Part shown: piece after piece, positions 21,078 through 33,600 of the stretch | How positions within the stretch are numbered: position 1 is the first letter of the stretch | Layout: every line of letters begins with the position of its first letter | The notes under the pieces: generated by a model | Told to the model about the DNA's origin: nothing | What the model saw: only the letters and a program-made list of their open reading frames with translations | Database searches by the model: none | From: Molossus alvarezi | Lineage: Eukaryota; Chordata; Mammalia; Chiroptera; Molossidae | Length of the DNA stretch: 64,000 bases | Direction: 5' to 3' | Assembly: GCA_037176705.1 (NCBI GenBank) | Contig: CM073886.1 | Location: forward strand, 126,944,001-127,008,000 | Made by a program: the position numbers and the translations under genes

Positions 21078-23206
21078 CTTTTTCTTTTTTATCTTTATTG
21101 TTGAATGTATTACAGATGTTCCTCATTTTCCCCCCACTGACCCCCTCCTCCCCACTCCTGCCGCCCTCCTGCATTTTCCCACACTGTTGTCTGTGTCCAC
21201 TGGTTATGCGTATATGCATATAAGTTCTTTGGTTTATTTCTTCCCACCCCCCAAGCCCCCCTTCCCTTTGAGGTTTGTCAGTCTAGCAACCAATTTGTTC
21301 TTTTTAATCCCTTCACCTTTTTCACCCATTCCTCCATCCCCCTTCTATCTGGCAACTAACAAAATGTTCTCTGTATCTATAAGAATGTTTCTGTTCTGCC
21401 TGTTCATTTTGTTTGTAGATTCCATTGTCGATAGCTATGTATTCATTGCCATTTTGTTTGTTCATATATTTTATCTTTTTCTTCAAAAAGACCCTTGAAC
21501 ATTTCATATAATAACGGTCTGGTGGTGATGAACTCCTTCAACTTCTTCTTGTTTGGGAAACTCTTTATATGGCCATCGATTCTAAATGACAGCTTTGCAG
21601 GATAGAGTAATCTTGGTTGTAGGTCCTTTTCATCACTCTGAATATTTCTTGCCACTCCCTTCTGGCCTGCAAAGTTTCTTTTGAGAAATCAGCTGACAGT
21701 CTTATGGGAACTCCCTTGTAGGTAACTAACTGCTTTTCTCTTGCTGCTTTTAAAATTCTCTCTTTGTCTTGAACCTTTTGCATTTTGATGATGATGTGTC
21801 TCGGTGTGGGCCTCTTGGGGTTCATCGTGTTTGGGACTCTTTGTGCTTCCTAGACTTGTCTGTTTCCTTCACCAAGTTAGGGAAGTTTACTGCCATTATG
21901 GTTTCAAATAGGTTTTCGATTTCTTGTTCTCTCTCTTCTCCTTCTGGCACCCCCAAGATGCGAATGTTGGCACGCTTGAAGTGTCCCAGAGGCTCCTTAC
22001 ACTATCCTCATTTTTTTTAATTCTTTTTTCTTTTTGCTGTTCTGATTGGGTGTTTCTTGCTTCCTTAGATTCCAAATCAATGGTTTGCTTCTTGGCTTTA
22101 CCTACTCTACTATTGAATCTGTGTAAATTATTCTTTATTTCAGTTAGTGCCTCCTTCATTTCTGACTGGTCCTTTTTTATGCTCTTGAGGCCCTCACTAA
22201 GTTTGCTGAGGTTCTCACTAAGTTCATTTAGCATCTGTATAAGCAGTATTTTGAATTCAGCATCTGTTAGGTTGCTTATCTCCATTTCGCTTAGTTTTTT
22301 TCCTGGAGATTTTTTTCTGTTCTTTCATTTGGGACCAGTTTCTTTGTCTCCTCATTTTGGCTGCCTCCCTGTGTTTGTTTCAGTGTATTACTTAATGGGA
22401 GGTATGGGGCTCGCTGAGACCAGATGCTGCTTGTTTGAAAGAATTTGGGAAACCCTGAAGCAGGATCCAAGACAGGTCAATCCTATAGTTAAGCAAGTGG
22501 CAACAGCTAGGGTGGGCCTAAAAGTTGGGTGGGGCGGGGCCTCAGGGAGTCAGTAGGGCGGGGCTACCAGTGTGAGCCAGGTTGCTGGAGTCCCAGATAT
22601 GGCTTCTGTCTGCCGCCCCAAGGAAGGGCTCACCAAAGGAACAAAGGCCTCTGACAGCACGTTTGTCCCTGAGAAAGCCCCTCTTCAGCCCTCACTCCAG
22701 TGCCAAACAGCTCAATTCTTCCCTGTATGTCTCTGGTGCCCCTCAAGCTGCCTCCCCTCCAAGCTTAGAGGGAGAGAGTCCGATAAGTCCGTGCGCGGGC
22801 CCTTTAAGAGGAGCTGCCTCGGGCTCCAGCCGCCTCAGCCTCCCTGAGCCTCAGTTCCTGCTGGTTTTCCAGCCAGAAGTGATGGGGATTCTCTTCCTGG
22901 CACTGGAACCCTGAGCAGGGCAACTTATGTGGGACGGGGACCCCTCAGTCCTCAGGGAGGATGTTCCCAGCCGAGGTGTCCTCCTGATTTTATCCGCCAC
23001 ACGTGGGTGTGGGCCCAGCCCGTCCCCTCCGCCCTCCTACCAGTCTGGATGTGGCTGCTGCTTTAATTCCGTAGTTGTAGGGCTTCCATTCAGCTTGATT
23101 TCAGGCGTTTTTGAATTAAGGCTATTCTGTAGTTTAGTTGTACTGTGATGTGGTTGTGGGAGGACGGGATACCACATTTACCTACCCGCCATCTTGACCG
23201 GAAGTC
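21078..23206 (-). mobile_element. HAL1-like LINE (L1 5' end + ORF1 + 3' end, no ORF2)
   Basis: A 2.1-kb minus-strand element. Its 5' end is GACTTCCGGTCAAGATGG (reverse complement near 23189-23206), the classic L1 start, and its 3' end is an A-rich tail at 21078-21110. An L1 ORF1-type coding region lies between, followed directly by L1 3' UTR sequence of the kind seen at 12430-12790. ORF2 is wholly absent. Perfect 15-base duplications at both ends show it was inserted as one unit. This is the architecture of 'half-L1' (HAL1) elements, which depend on L1 ORF2 protein in trans. It lies about 3 kb upstream of the ZNF131 promoter. Confidence 0.85.
21443..22285 (-). pseudogene. L1/HAL1 ORF1 pseudogene
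   Basis: ORF1p binds RNA and forms coiled-coil trimers in LINE ribonucleoprotein particles. Here it reads in three minus-strand frames: 22285-21896 (129 codons, starting MEISNLTDAEFK and rich in heptad Leu/Ile, a coiled coil), 21825-21565 (RRM/CTD part with RPTPRHIIIKM and KERILKAAREK), and 21655-21443 (C-terminus FITTRPLLYEMFKGL). At least two frame changes separate them, so no full protein is made. The domain order is that of ORF1p. Confidence 0.8.
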
Positions 23207-23221
23207 CTTAGTTAGCAATTT
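23207..23221. repeat. Target-site duplication, right copy
   Basis: CTTAGTTAGCAATTT, identical to 21063-21077. Confidence 0.92.
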
Positions 23222-25200
23222 TCTCAACTTCTCAAAAGCAAATCTGCTCTTAATAGCATCCAATCCATTAATCCTTTCAGTAATTGTCGATGTTCTTCCT
23301 CCTATCTAAGGCTAATCCACTCACCTATCCCTAAACGTCACTGTCTCTAGTCTCTTCATATCTTGCACAATTAGCCCCTTTTCTCTTATATTTTTATCAT
23401 CTTCTTCTGCTGGATCCTTCCCTGTCAGCATTTAAATTGCTTAAGTCTCTCCCATCCAAAAACACAAAACTAAAACTGGCTGACCCATCCCCTCCTCTAC
23501 AGGAACTCCTTTCTCTCCTCCCTATTGTTAAATGAGAATTCTATGGTTGTTATCTCTATCTGTTTTCCTAATTATTGCTTAATCTACTTGGATATAGAAT
23601 TCTCACCCCACCCCAACCCACCCCCACAGAACTTAAAACTGTTCTTACTAAGGTCTTCCACCAAAAGCACCCACAATGCTTAATCTATTTTTTTTTTTTT
23701 TTTTTTGGTACGTGCCCCTAGCGGAAACCGAACCCAGGACTCTCTGGTCCACAGGCTGACGCTCCAACTGCTGAGCCAAACCAGTCAGGGCTTGATGCTA
23801 AATCTAAGGGATCGTTACTAAACTTCATTTAGCTTGACCACATGGAGGCCTTTGACATGGCCAATCATACCCTCTTTTGAAACATTCACCTCCTTGATGA
23901 TATACTCCTCTGGTTTTCCCTTCTCCAGAGACTATCCTTTCAGATTCTTCCTTTCCTACTCAACCCATACACATTGATACTTCTCAGGGATAAAGTCCTA
24001 CACCCTCTTCTGACTCTATAGACCAAGAGTTCAAACTCTGATGCTTTAGGAACAAGGCAAGTAAAAAAGAATAATGTAATCTGGGTGGGCCTAAGACGTT
24101 AGAAAGTGAGGAGGGCTGTGGTAAACTGGATAGCTCATATCTCAAATAGAGAGGGTAGTCTCCATTTGGCTTAATCCGATTTTATGCAGGAAAGTAGCCT
24201 TATTTGTTGGGATTTCCAAAAAGCCTATTACTATGTACAATTTCTTCAATTTAAAAAAACACTGTGTGAATAATAATGATGAGGAAGATGTTGAAACCTA
24301 CAAGGTGCTAGTCTATTATCCCTGCAGATTTTTCTTAAATAATCTTATCCTTTTCCATGGCTTCTATACCCACTTTATATGGAAAATCTCTAAGGTTAGC
24401 TCTCTCACCTAGACTCTATTCGGGTCCCTATACAAAGTGCCTTGTTGACATCATCTCCATTCAGTTGTCTCCTTAAAATTATCCCTCTCCTCCCCATCCT
24501 CTCTCCCAACCAGTTACTCCACTTGTATTCCCTAGTTTGGTAATGGTACCAACTGTCAACGGCTCCAGTCAGAAATTTGGGAAGCCATCCTTGACTGTTT
24601 TTCTCTTGTCACGAATATATTCAATATTACATATTTAGTACCAATGACATACTTTCCAGCCATTATTCTATCACTAAATTCCATCCAGTTTTCTAATCCC
24701 ATTTGCCACCATGGTTTCATCTAGATCACTAACAGCCTCCCAACTGGTCTCTATTCTTGCATCTTGTCTCATTTAATCTATTCTCCATATTAGGGCTAGA
24801 ATTCTCACACTACACTGTAACAGCTCAGTCTTATGATGCCACTATTCTGTTCAGTCTCCAAGGCTTCCCTTTGCCAGGATAAGAAAAGATTACATCTTTA
24901 ACAGTGTTTGCAAGGCCCCTGAGGGTCTGTCCCAGCAGCATTCTTTCAGTCTCTGGAATGCTACAATCTCTGTGCCCTGGCTAAGAACACTCAAACTTCA
25001 GGTTGCTTCTTGAAGGTCATTAGCTTTCCTTGACCCTCAGATTACATTGTTCTTCCTATCTCGTAGCAATGAACTGTTCAAGGTGTCTATCAGACCCAGA
25101 TTTCAAAGACAGAAACCCCATATGCTGTGTTCACCTCTGGATTTCCCAGTCCCTAGAGCAGTGCCTATCACAGCGTTGACGCTCAATAAATGTTGAAATA
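23222..25200 (+). mobile_element. L2 LINE fragments
   Basis: Long, C/T-rich ancient LINE sequence. Recognisable L2 phrases: AAGTCTCTCCCATCC, CTTTGACATGGCCAATCATA, AGCCTCCCAACTGGTCTCTA, CAAGGCCCCTGAGGGTCTG, and the 3' terminal CTCAATAAATGTTGAAATAA. Interrupted by a short SINE at 23689-23793. No open frame. Confidence 0.65.
23689..23793 (-). mobile_element. Short head-only VES SINE
   Basis: A T run, then GGTACGTGCCCCTAGCGG and the rest of the reverse-complemented head. Flanks ATGCTTAATCTA and ATGCTAAATCTA. Confidence 0.9.
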
Positions 25201-25767
25201 ATGGTTACATTCACCTTTGCAAAGAGCTGTTTGAATTCTTCCCTAATTCCCACCCTCTTCTCTTTTTAGAGGAAAGAATAAACGTGAACTATCTCATTTT
25301 CCTTAAAGAAAAACAAAAAGCTCCCCCCCCCCCCAATGAAGGAGCCAGTCACGTGAGGCTGATTACGGTCACTGGCCGCTTTAAGCGCGGTGGGGCGGGG
25401 GGCGGGTGTGGACAGCTGCACATGTGTAGGTAACCCGAGCAGAGGCACCAGGTCCTGAGCCCAGCGAGCACGTGCTGCCGCAGAGCACCAGAGGGCGGGC
25501 GCCGGGAGGATGACCGTCCCAGGCGGCAGGACGTGCTCGCGCCCGTGGCCGCCGCAGCCCGCGCCGCGGCCGCCGGGTGTCGGAGCGAGCGCACGTGCGC
25601 CGGCCGGACCCGAGCGGGAGGAGCGCCGGGCTCTTGCGAGGACATGGAGGGCGAAGCGCTGTTTAGGGGTAGGGAAAGGCGTGGGGCGACGTGTGCCCCG
25701 GGAGGGGAGAGCAGAGCAGGGAAGGAGAGGCTTTGAGGGACGGAGAGGCAGGGAGGATCCCAGCTAG

Positions 25768-25784
25768 GTAAGAGCTAGGTAAGG
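25768..25784 (+). other. Twin candidate splice donors
   Basis: CTAG|GTAAGA and GCTAG|GTAAGG lie 11 bases apart within the CpG island, about 390 bases upstream of the main exon 1 donor. They could mark an alternative upstream first exon. No transcript evidence is available from sequence. Confidence 0.3.
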
Positions 25785-26089
25785 CGGGCCGATCTCGGGC
25801 GGGGGAGGAAGGGGCGGGGCGGGGCCGCAGGAGCCGCGGAGGAGACGCACCGCGGGCCCACGTTGCGAGTTCTTCCGGAGGTCCGGTTGGGGGCGCTCAC
25901 ACTTGGGAGTCGGACGGGGATGGGTGGTGACAAGATCCCCGCCTTGGCTTAGCCAGGCCCTGCACCGGCCCAACCCCCCGCAGCCCGATTTCCTCCTGCT
26001 GCGCGCGCACGCGCGCGCGTTCTCGTCGCGCCGAGCGCCAGGCCTAACGGTTGGCTCCTCCCCGCCACTAGAGGGGGGCGGGGGGCGTG

Positions 26090-26162
26090 CCGACCCTCTG
26101 AGGTCTGCGCTCGGCGGCGGCCGCGTCAGCCGAAGCCCGACGCGGTGACGCAGTACGTCGAC
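26090..26162 (+). other. ZNF131: ZNF131 noncoding exon 1 (5' UTR), start approximate
   Basis: A strong donor AC|GTAAGT ends the exon at 26162 in the CpG island, 518 bases before the acceptor of the start-codon exon. The upstream limit is a guess. Confidence 0.55.
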
Positions 26163-26680
26163 GTAAGTGACGCGCAGGCCCGGGCCGCTCCTCCTTCCTT
26201 GAGTGAGTGCCGGCCCGTTCGGGGCGGGGGAGAGGAGGGAGGGAGGGCAGGGGAGGGAGAGGCGGCCGGGGAGTCGTTGTGGGCCGCGGGCCGGACCGGG
26301 TCCCGGGGCGGCGGGAGCCAGGGCCGGGCAGAAGGGCTTGGCGGGCCGTTAGAGGGCCGCGGCGCTGTCGGCCCCCTCCCCTGACGGACCTGCGCGCCCG
26401 GGCGCCCGGAGCCTCCGGCGCGGTGCCCGCCCCGCTCCAGCTCGCGTCTCCCGACTCCAATTAGGTCAGGCTCGGAGTCCAGCGGCCGCGGCTCCGGCCC
26501 CCGGCGCGCGGCCGCCACCGGCTCGCCTTTCTTTCTTCTCTCGCCTTTCTCTCCTCTCGCCTTACCCTCCCCCCCTCTTTTCACGTTGCTGGGGTGTTGG
26601 TTTTTGTTGTCTTCTGCTTTGGGGGTTCTGTTCCCCAGCCCGAGCTCATGGGTGTCCATTACCATGCTCCTCTTTTGTAG

Positions 26681-26819
26681 AGCAACCCGACGGCCATGGA
26701 GGCCGAAGAGACGATGGAATGCCTCCAGGAGTTCCCTGAACATCACAAGATGATCCTGGACCGATTGAATGAACAGCGAGAGCAGGACCGGTTTACTGAC
26801 ATTACCTTGATTGTCGACG
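26681..26819 (+). CDS. ZNF131: ZNF131 exon 2 (start codon exon)
   Basis: Acceptor CTCTTTTGTAG at 26680. ATG at 26696 sits in GACGGCCATGG, a good Kozak context, and gives MEAEETMECLQEF. It encodes residues 1-41 plus one base, up to TLIVD of the BTB domain. Donor G|GTGGGT at 26820. Bases 26681-26695 are 5' UTR. Confidence 0.95.
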
Positions 26820-27628
26820 GTGGGTAGGGCGGGGGGCTCCGAGGCGAATGTGGGCTTTGGTTCTCCCTCCCTTTTCCCCACCCGCCTTTTTACTCACCCC
26901 CTGCGGGCTCCCTATCAGATCCGAGGGTGGGCGCCGGCCGGGGCACTTGTCAGTGTCCGCTCACATGGACTGCTCTGCAGAAGCTAGTTGGCGGGCAGGC
27001 TCGCTTTCGACAAACCGTGGCACTTTAACCCCTCGGAGTTTTCCCACTGCACACTCGAGTTCAGGATTATGGCGTGGGCACAGGGAGGATGTCTCCAAAT
27101 GCGTGGTGAATAGTCTTCTCTGGATGAGCTGCTTTGAGGAGTATCTCCCGGGAGTCATGCTTTTCAAATGGTCTTGGAGGGAGACGGAGAATCCTTTGCA
27201 ACACTGGTACTCTGTTTGGGAACCCCCAGAGTGAAATGGGGTCTTTATCTGTCTTGGGTGTTGTCATTGTAATGGAGGCAAACCCAGCATGGGTGTCCTT
27301 GCAGCGGAGTGAAAATGGGCTTCTTCCAGACATTAGGCATATTAAAATGTTTCCCATAGCAGACAACCTCCTGCTTCCTGCTTGTTCTGTGGCTTTTTCT
27401 CCTCTCTTCCTAAATGACCTATAACCTTTTGGGTGGTGTTTATGTTTAGCAGTTTCAATTGAACAGGGTATGCCTTTCACTCTTCAATTAAGTGGTAGAA
27501 GGTTCCTACCTCCTGAAGTATTATAAACTGGCCTTTATCAAACTGAATTAATAAGGTCTTTGAGGTAAAGATCGGGTTTTGTGTCTTATTGAGATTAAAA
27601 TTTGTCAAGAAAGCTGCCCCCCCAAAAA

Positions 27629-27672
<44 letters not shown>

Positions 27673-30600
27673 TTTTTTTTGGTGTGTGCCCCTAATGGGA
27701 ACCGAACCTAGGACTCTGGTCTGCAGGCCGATGCTCCAACCACTGAGCCAAACCGGCCAGGGTGCCAGAAATATTCTTAGTTTTAGTTCAGTAATGTGTG
27801 TAGTTTCATAGTTATGAAGAAAGATTTGCTTGATTTATTTTTCTAACTTGTTTTCTAGTTTCGTGATTGATTTTTGTGAATGTGTATGATTTTCTTTTCT
27901 TTTTGTCTAGGTCACCATTTTAAGGCCCACAAGGCTGTTTTGGCTGCTTGCAGTAAGTTCTTCTACAAATTCTTTCAGGAGTTTACTCAGGAACCTTTGG
28001 TGGAGATAGAAGGTAAATGCTTGTTTTAAATAAAACTGCTTAGCAAATGTTATAATTGACGAAGCTTTAGACAGTTAATTTAGCAAGATACCATGGGACG
28101 GAATCAGTGGGTTCTGTTAGGGGACTGGATAAATTGTTCTTTTGACACCTGAGAATTCTTTCTTTCAGTAAAGTGCATGGTACAATGATCTGCCAGGAAA
28201 AACTCCTACGTTAGATGGTAGGTGTTGGTCTCTTAAAGGAGTCTTTTCCTCTGCTAAAACCAGTGGTCACTCACTGTCTTTTGAAAACATGTATGACTAA
28301 TAAATTACCATGTTTGTTCAGTAGGCTTATGTTTCAGATTGGGGATGCTAAAGGATACTGTAGCGGTCTCTACCAGGAGAGGTACAGATGACATGCTCAG
28401 TGTGAAGTAGGCTGCCAAAATGTGGAAGGGGTTAGAAAAGGTGAACTGTAGTAGCATTCAGAAGTTCTAATGGTTATAGAAGGTCAGGGATGGAAAAGGC
28501 TATCCACTAGACACTGCCTTACAATAGTAAGTGATTTTTTTGTACTTGCTTGACTTTTCTGTAATAATGGTCTGCCAACTGCTAGGTATTGTGCTATGTA
28601 GTTTATGTGCATTTCCTGAGGTTCACAGCAGCAATCCTTTGAAGTAAGTGGTATTATTACCAATTTATACATCAGGGAACAGGCTCTAAAAGGTTACTTG
28701 CCCAAGGTTGCCCAGCTAGCAGGGGAGTCCCAATTCAGAACTAGGAACTAAATCAGCATGCCTGCATTAATATCAAATTTTAACTTCTTTCAAAAGAAAG
28801 CTCTTGAGTTTTGGTTTTTTATTTTTCACAGTGTCTGTACTCTTTGTTATGAATGTGTTGCCTAGAAACACTATTCCCTTGGAAAAAATTTTGTGCCTAG
28901 GGGAGTAAAAAAAATATAAAGAGTTAAGAATATTCTTTTATTTTGGTACATTCCAGTTTATTTAGCATTCTAGCTGCTGTGCCCATGGGTAGATTATTTT
29001 CTGGTTTTCTGTGATGGACAGAGCACAGGCATAATGGAAATCCATAAAGCTTACTAACGTGGGACTCTAGCTGCCCAGGATGGTATTGGGTTTTATTGCA
29101 AGGTAAGATTTTACGCATTTATTCACCTGAGGTACTGTGTGACCCCCCCCAAGACAGGTTACTTTACCTCAATTGCATTTTAGCCTCCTCATCTGAAAAG
29201 TAGATTAATAGGCTTGATTAGTTGAAATAGCGTATGCCTGGCATAGTGTTTAGTGGATTGTTAAAGCTTAATAAATAGGGGCTACTTGTCAGTTGAGTAC
29301 CTATTATGCTAGACCCATGAAATGAAGAATTGATGAATAAGACAACCCTTTAAACATTTGCAAATTTAATCATGGATGAGCAACAGGTGAAGAAAAGAAC
29401 ACAAAAAGTGTTACAGAACTTTTATTGTGGAATGGTATCTCTGAGGAAGGAGAATGGGTGGTTGAGTCTGCCTTCGAGATTTGAGAGATGGGAAAGAAAG
29501 GAAAAAAGTAAATGGCCAGCTAGGTTGTGGATTGCTGGTGCAGCAAGGAGCACTGAGCTACCTGAAGAAGTAGGGTCTTCTCTCCTGAAGACCAACCATC
29601 TTGGGATGTCTCGTACCTCTCAGTACCTCTGACCTGCTCTGCCCATTACAGTACACACACAAGCCTTCAGTGTGTAAACTGTAGACTGGTAAAGTAAAAT
29701 GTAAGAACATTTTCTGGTTTTGTTATTTGCCAGATCCAGGTTTAAAGAATCCATTGGGCTCGGTGTCTTCTTTTATTTTTTTATTTTATCCTCACCCGAG
29801 GATATTTTTCCATTTTTTTGTACAGATAGAGTGGGAGGGAGAGAGAGAGAAACATCGATGTGAAGGGACACATCGAGTGGCTGCCACCCGCACGACCAAC
29901 CAGGGCCGGGGACAAACTGCAACCGAGGTACGTGCCCTTAGCGGGAACCGAACCCGGGTCTCTCTGGACCGCAGGCCGACGCTCTAACCGCTGAGCCAAA
30001 CTGGCCAGGGCTCGGTGTCTTCTTAAGCCGATAGCTTTGGGATGGCTTTGTTCTCTGCCTAGCTCACCTGACAGTAGAGAAAGCCCTGGGTGTGTAGTTA
30101 GAAAACCCGCGTGGTAGTCCCGGCTTTCCTCTTTGTTAGTTTTGTAACCTTGGGCATCCTGACTTTTTCTTTTTTTTAATCTGAAAATATGTTAAGTAAT
30201 TTTGGACCATGTTGTGGATATTTTGAATATTATATCATCACACTCTGGGTGCTGTTAAAATCCTCTGGAGAATGCTTTTGTGGTTTTGATTTTGGTTTAT
30301 TTTAGGGGGCAGTCAACCTGGTTAGGGTCAGACTGCCTTATGTGGGCTGTGGATCCAGTTCCAGTTTTGTTTTCAAAACCTTTGTTGTGCTATTCAGGTC
30401 CCAGGTGTGCCAACCTGGGTGGTAGTTCACGCCATAAGCAGTTCTCAAAGCCTTGGCAGGTCAGTTCCACACGTGTGCAGCTTGGTGGTGAGCTTGAGCC
30501 TGCATACACAGATTGAGAAGACCTAGCACAGGTCTCTGATTTCCTCCACACATTAGCTCCCAGGAGGTTATTTTCCTGGTCCTCCATCTAGAAAACCAGG

Positions 30601-33600
30601 GTTTGTTTTATCCTCCCTGTGCGATCTACACTTCCCATCATGAGACCCATTTTGTGGACAAAGTGGTGAGAGAAAAAGGAGAGAAAATAATTAGCAAGAA
30701 TTCTCTCCATGCTCTTTACATCATCATCTTTCTCCTGGCTCTCTGTCAAAGAGAACTTTCTCTTAGACTTCAGGTTCTTGCTCGGTGGCCACCAATCATG
30801 GGTGCACAGCATCAGAACTGGGGCTTGCCTTGAGGGAGGGCTGAGATAGAAGCATACAAACGAAGTATTTTTTCCACACAAACACATATACTCTCCATCT
30901 TCTTTCCTGGCTCTGCAGCAGAAAGAGTATTTCTTGAAGCTTCTTCTGTCTGAACCTGCTGCACACTTAAGGGGTTTGGACCATCCTCAAGGCTAAGCTG
31001 GGACATGTGAGAGGAAAAATAGAAACCAGGAAACTCACTGCTCTTTTTTCAGTTTTGATTCCTCTCTTCAGTCTGCTTGCTACCGTTTATTTTTCAGAGT
31101 CCTTGTACATTTGCTTTATTTATTTTGTCCAGGATTTTTAGTTATAATCAATGGAGAAGATAGAGTAGAGTGTGCTTTCTCCATCTTAGCTAGAACTGGA
31201 GTCCCCCCATTTGTAACATCTGAGAAACGACCTGTAGTGGTGGTTCTCATCTTCTGCCGCACATTAGAAACATCAGGGGAGCTTTTGTGAGTACTAATAT
31301 CCAGGCTGTATCTCCAGATGAATTAAATCAGTCTTTGAGGGTTGGGATCCAAGCATCTGTATTTAAAAGTTGTCTAGGTCCTTGTCATTCAAGGTGTGGT
31401 TGGAGGACCAGTGATGCATGAGCATCACCTGGGAGCTTGTTAGAAGTATAGACTCCTGAGCTACACCCTAGACCTACTGAATCAGTCCAAGATACTAGAT
31501 GACTCCTATGTACAGCAAAGTTAGGGCAGCACCACCCAAAATTTTGGTGTGTAGCCAGTATTGAGAACCACTGTCTTAGAGGGTTTTGTAAAAGCAAATG
31601 ACATGCCTGTAAAGTAAATTTCAGTTCTAATATGCGCTATGAGTATAAACTGTCACTAGATGCAGTCTTAGTTACTGCGCTCCCTGTTTTCTAGGTCCTC
31701 AGTGAAGTAAGTTATCTTTAATTAGAAGCAGAGGTTCACCTTTGACTTCAAATAAAAATTCTTATCCTGAAAGCCAGTTACTTTGTGGGTTGTGACTTGG
31801 ATTTACACCACATAAAGTCTTCAATGAACATTAATTTCCTTGTTCAGAACGTAGCCTCTAACCTGAGCCTCTAATTTTCTGAACCCATTCTTTCTCTATT
31901 CCTCCCGAAACCACATCCATAAGCACCTAGTTTTCTCTCTAATAGCAGCTCTACCATTGTGTCAAATTTTAGTCCTTACTATCAAGGACAGAACATCCAA
32001 GTACATGTTCATGCATCCTTTTTGAGTGACCGTGTTCACCAATTGGGGGAATTCCCTAAGACTAGAGAAATTACAGAATGCCTCTTTTTTGTTTCTTCCT
32101 CAAAAAAAGAAGACTTAGATTAAGGTGTTAATGTTAACATTTTCCTCAGATACTTGGTTAGAAAAATTGTATTCTATAGCACACTTCTATTATGAACGGA
32201 TAAATGGGACAATGGGCTGAGACTTGAAAGTTACCAAATTAGTCCTGATAGAGAATACATCATCTACCACCACATCACTTCCCTGGGTAGGAGTTAATCA
32301 GTTTAGTTCTTGTTAGCTGATCATTCAGGTTAGTGGTCTGTTCCTATGACCAGTGCTAGGTTGGCCGCATCAGAAGCACCCAGGGTGCTTATAAAACAGT
32401 TTCCTATCTCAGTTTTTATTTCAGAGATGAGGGGCCCATGCTTTTATTAAATCTGCAGGTGATTCTGGTTAACCAAGATTGGGAAGAGTTCACATAGTCA
32501 AATCCTTGAGGCTAATTGTTTCTTGAAATTACACATTTTTAGAATTTCTAAGGATACTGCAGTATGTTTATTACAAAATACTCCCAGTGGGGTGGGTTAA
32601 CACTCTCCAGTCAAATATTTCAGCAGCGTAGCATATTACTATTTAATTGGGATAAAAACTGTAAATACCTCATGTCAGTTCAGATCAAATTTTAGGGAAA
32701 ACTTCTGGTTTTAAGAAATTAGGGGACTTTGGGATTATAAATTAGAGATTGTGGGCCTGTAGTGAATGAGCCCATGGATATTCAAACTCTTCCAGGCAGG
32801 AATGTTTCCTGCCATCTCCTATTTGAACATCTTTTTTTTTTTATCCTCACCAGATGACATTTTTCCATTTTTGTTCAGATAGAGTGGGAGGAAGAGAGAG
32901 AGAGAGAAACATCAATGTGAAAGGAACACATTGAGTGGCTGCCTCCCTCACGACCCCAACCAGGGCCAGGGACAAATTGTAACTGAGGTGCATGACTTTG
33001 ACTGGAATTGAACCTGCGACACATTGGTCTGTGGGCCGACAACCACTGAGCCAGATTGGCCAGGGCCTATTTGAACATCTTTATCATGGACTTTGAAGTT
33101 GGACCATTGGTTTGATCCTAGTTTTATTATCACTTAATGACTGTGTGACTCGGGTTAGTTACTTAACTTCTCTGTGTCTCAATTTCTTCATTTGTAAAAT
33201 GGGGATTATAATAGCAAGTATCTCAAGGGGTTGTTATAGGAAATAAGTGAGTTAGTGCTTGTAAGTTATTTAGAGTTGTGCCCGAATTATGCATGTTAAA
33301 CATTATATATGTGTGTCTTCTATTAACAGTCAAAATTTCATTCCATTTTAGGAAAAATTTACACATTGTTTTTAGAAAGGACATTTACTGCATTTTGAAA
33401 CATTTGGTCAAAACTTTCTCAAAAAAAAAAAGAAAAGTGCACTCCAGTTATCCATCCCTCAGGCTATTTTCATATAAAAAAGAATAATATGGTCGAGCCC
33501 AGCCAGTGTGGTGTGGCTCAGTGGTTGAGCATCAGCCCATGCACCAAGAGGTCACCGGTTCATTTCCCAGTCAGGGCACCTGCCCAGGTTGTGGGCCAAA

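Larger units (their letters stand above)
25340..26620. promoter_or_regulatory. ZNF131: CpG island / ZNF131 promoter
   Basis: About 1.3 kb of strongly GC-rich, CpG-dense DNA directly upstream of, and including, the first noncoding exon. It has GC boxes (GGGGCGGGGCGGGGCC near 25811), an alternating GCGCGCACGCGCGCGCG run near 26001-26018 that fits NRF1-type sites, and E-box/CRE-like words (CACGTGAGG at 25353; TGACGCAG at 26146). No TATA box. This is the usual form of a housekeeping mammalian promoter. The exact start site cannot be read. Open frames on both strands here, including a 251-codon minus frame, follow from GC richness and are not called. Confidence 0.75.
26820..27910 (+). other. ZNF131: ZNF131 intron 2
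   Basis: 1.1 kb. The only repeats noticed are a (TG/TA)n run and a short SINE at 27629-27762. Open frames at 26848-27234 and on the minus strand are intronic noise. Confidence 0.8.

Noticed and set aside
21040..22556. 152- and 210-codon plus-strand frames
   Set aside because: They are the antisense of the HAL1-like element on the minus strand.
26126..26881. 251-codon minus-strand frame over the ZNF131 promoter
   Set aside because: Pro/Arg/Gly-rich product of a CpG island, antisense to exon 2; no family resemblance.
27602..27811. Frame with a Tyr-Ile repeat
   Set aside because: Comes from the TA microsatellite plus a SINE.
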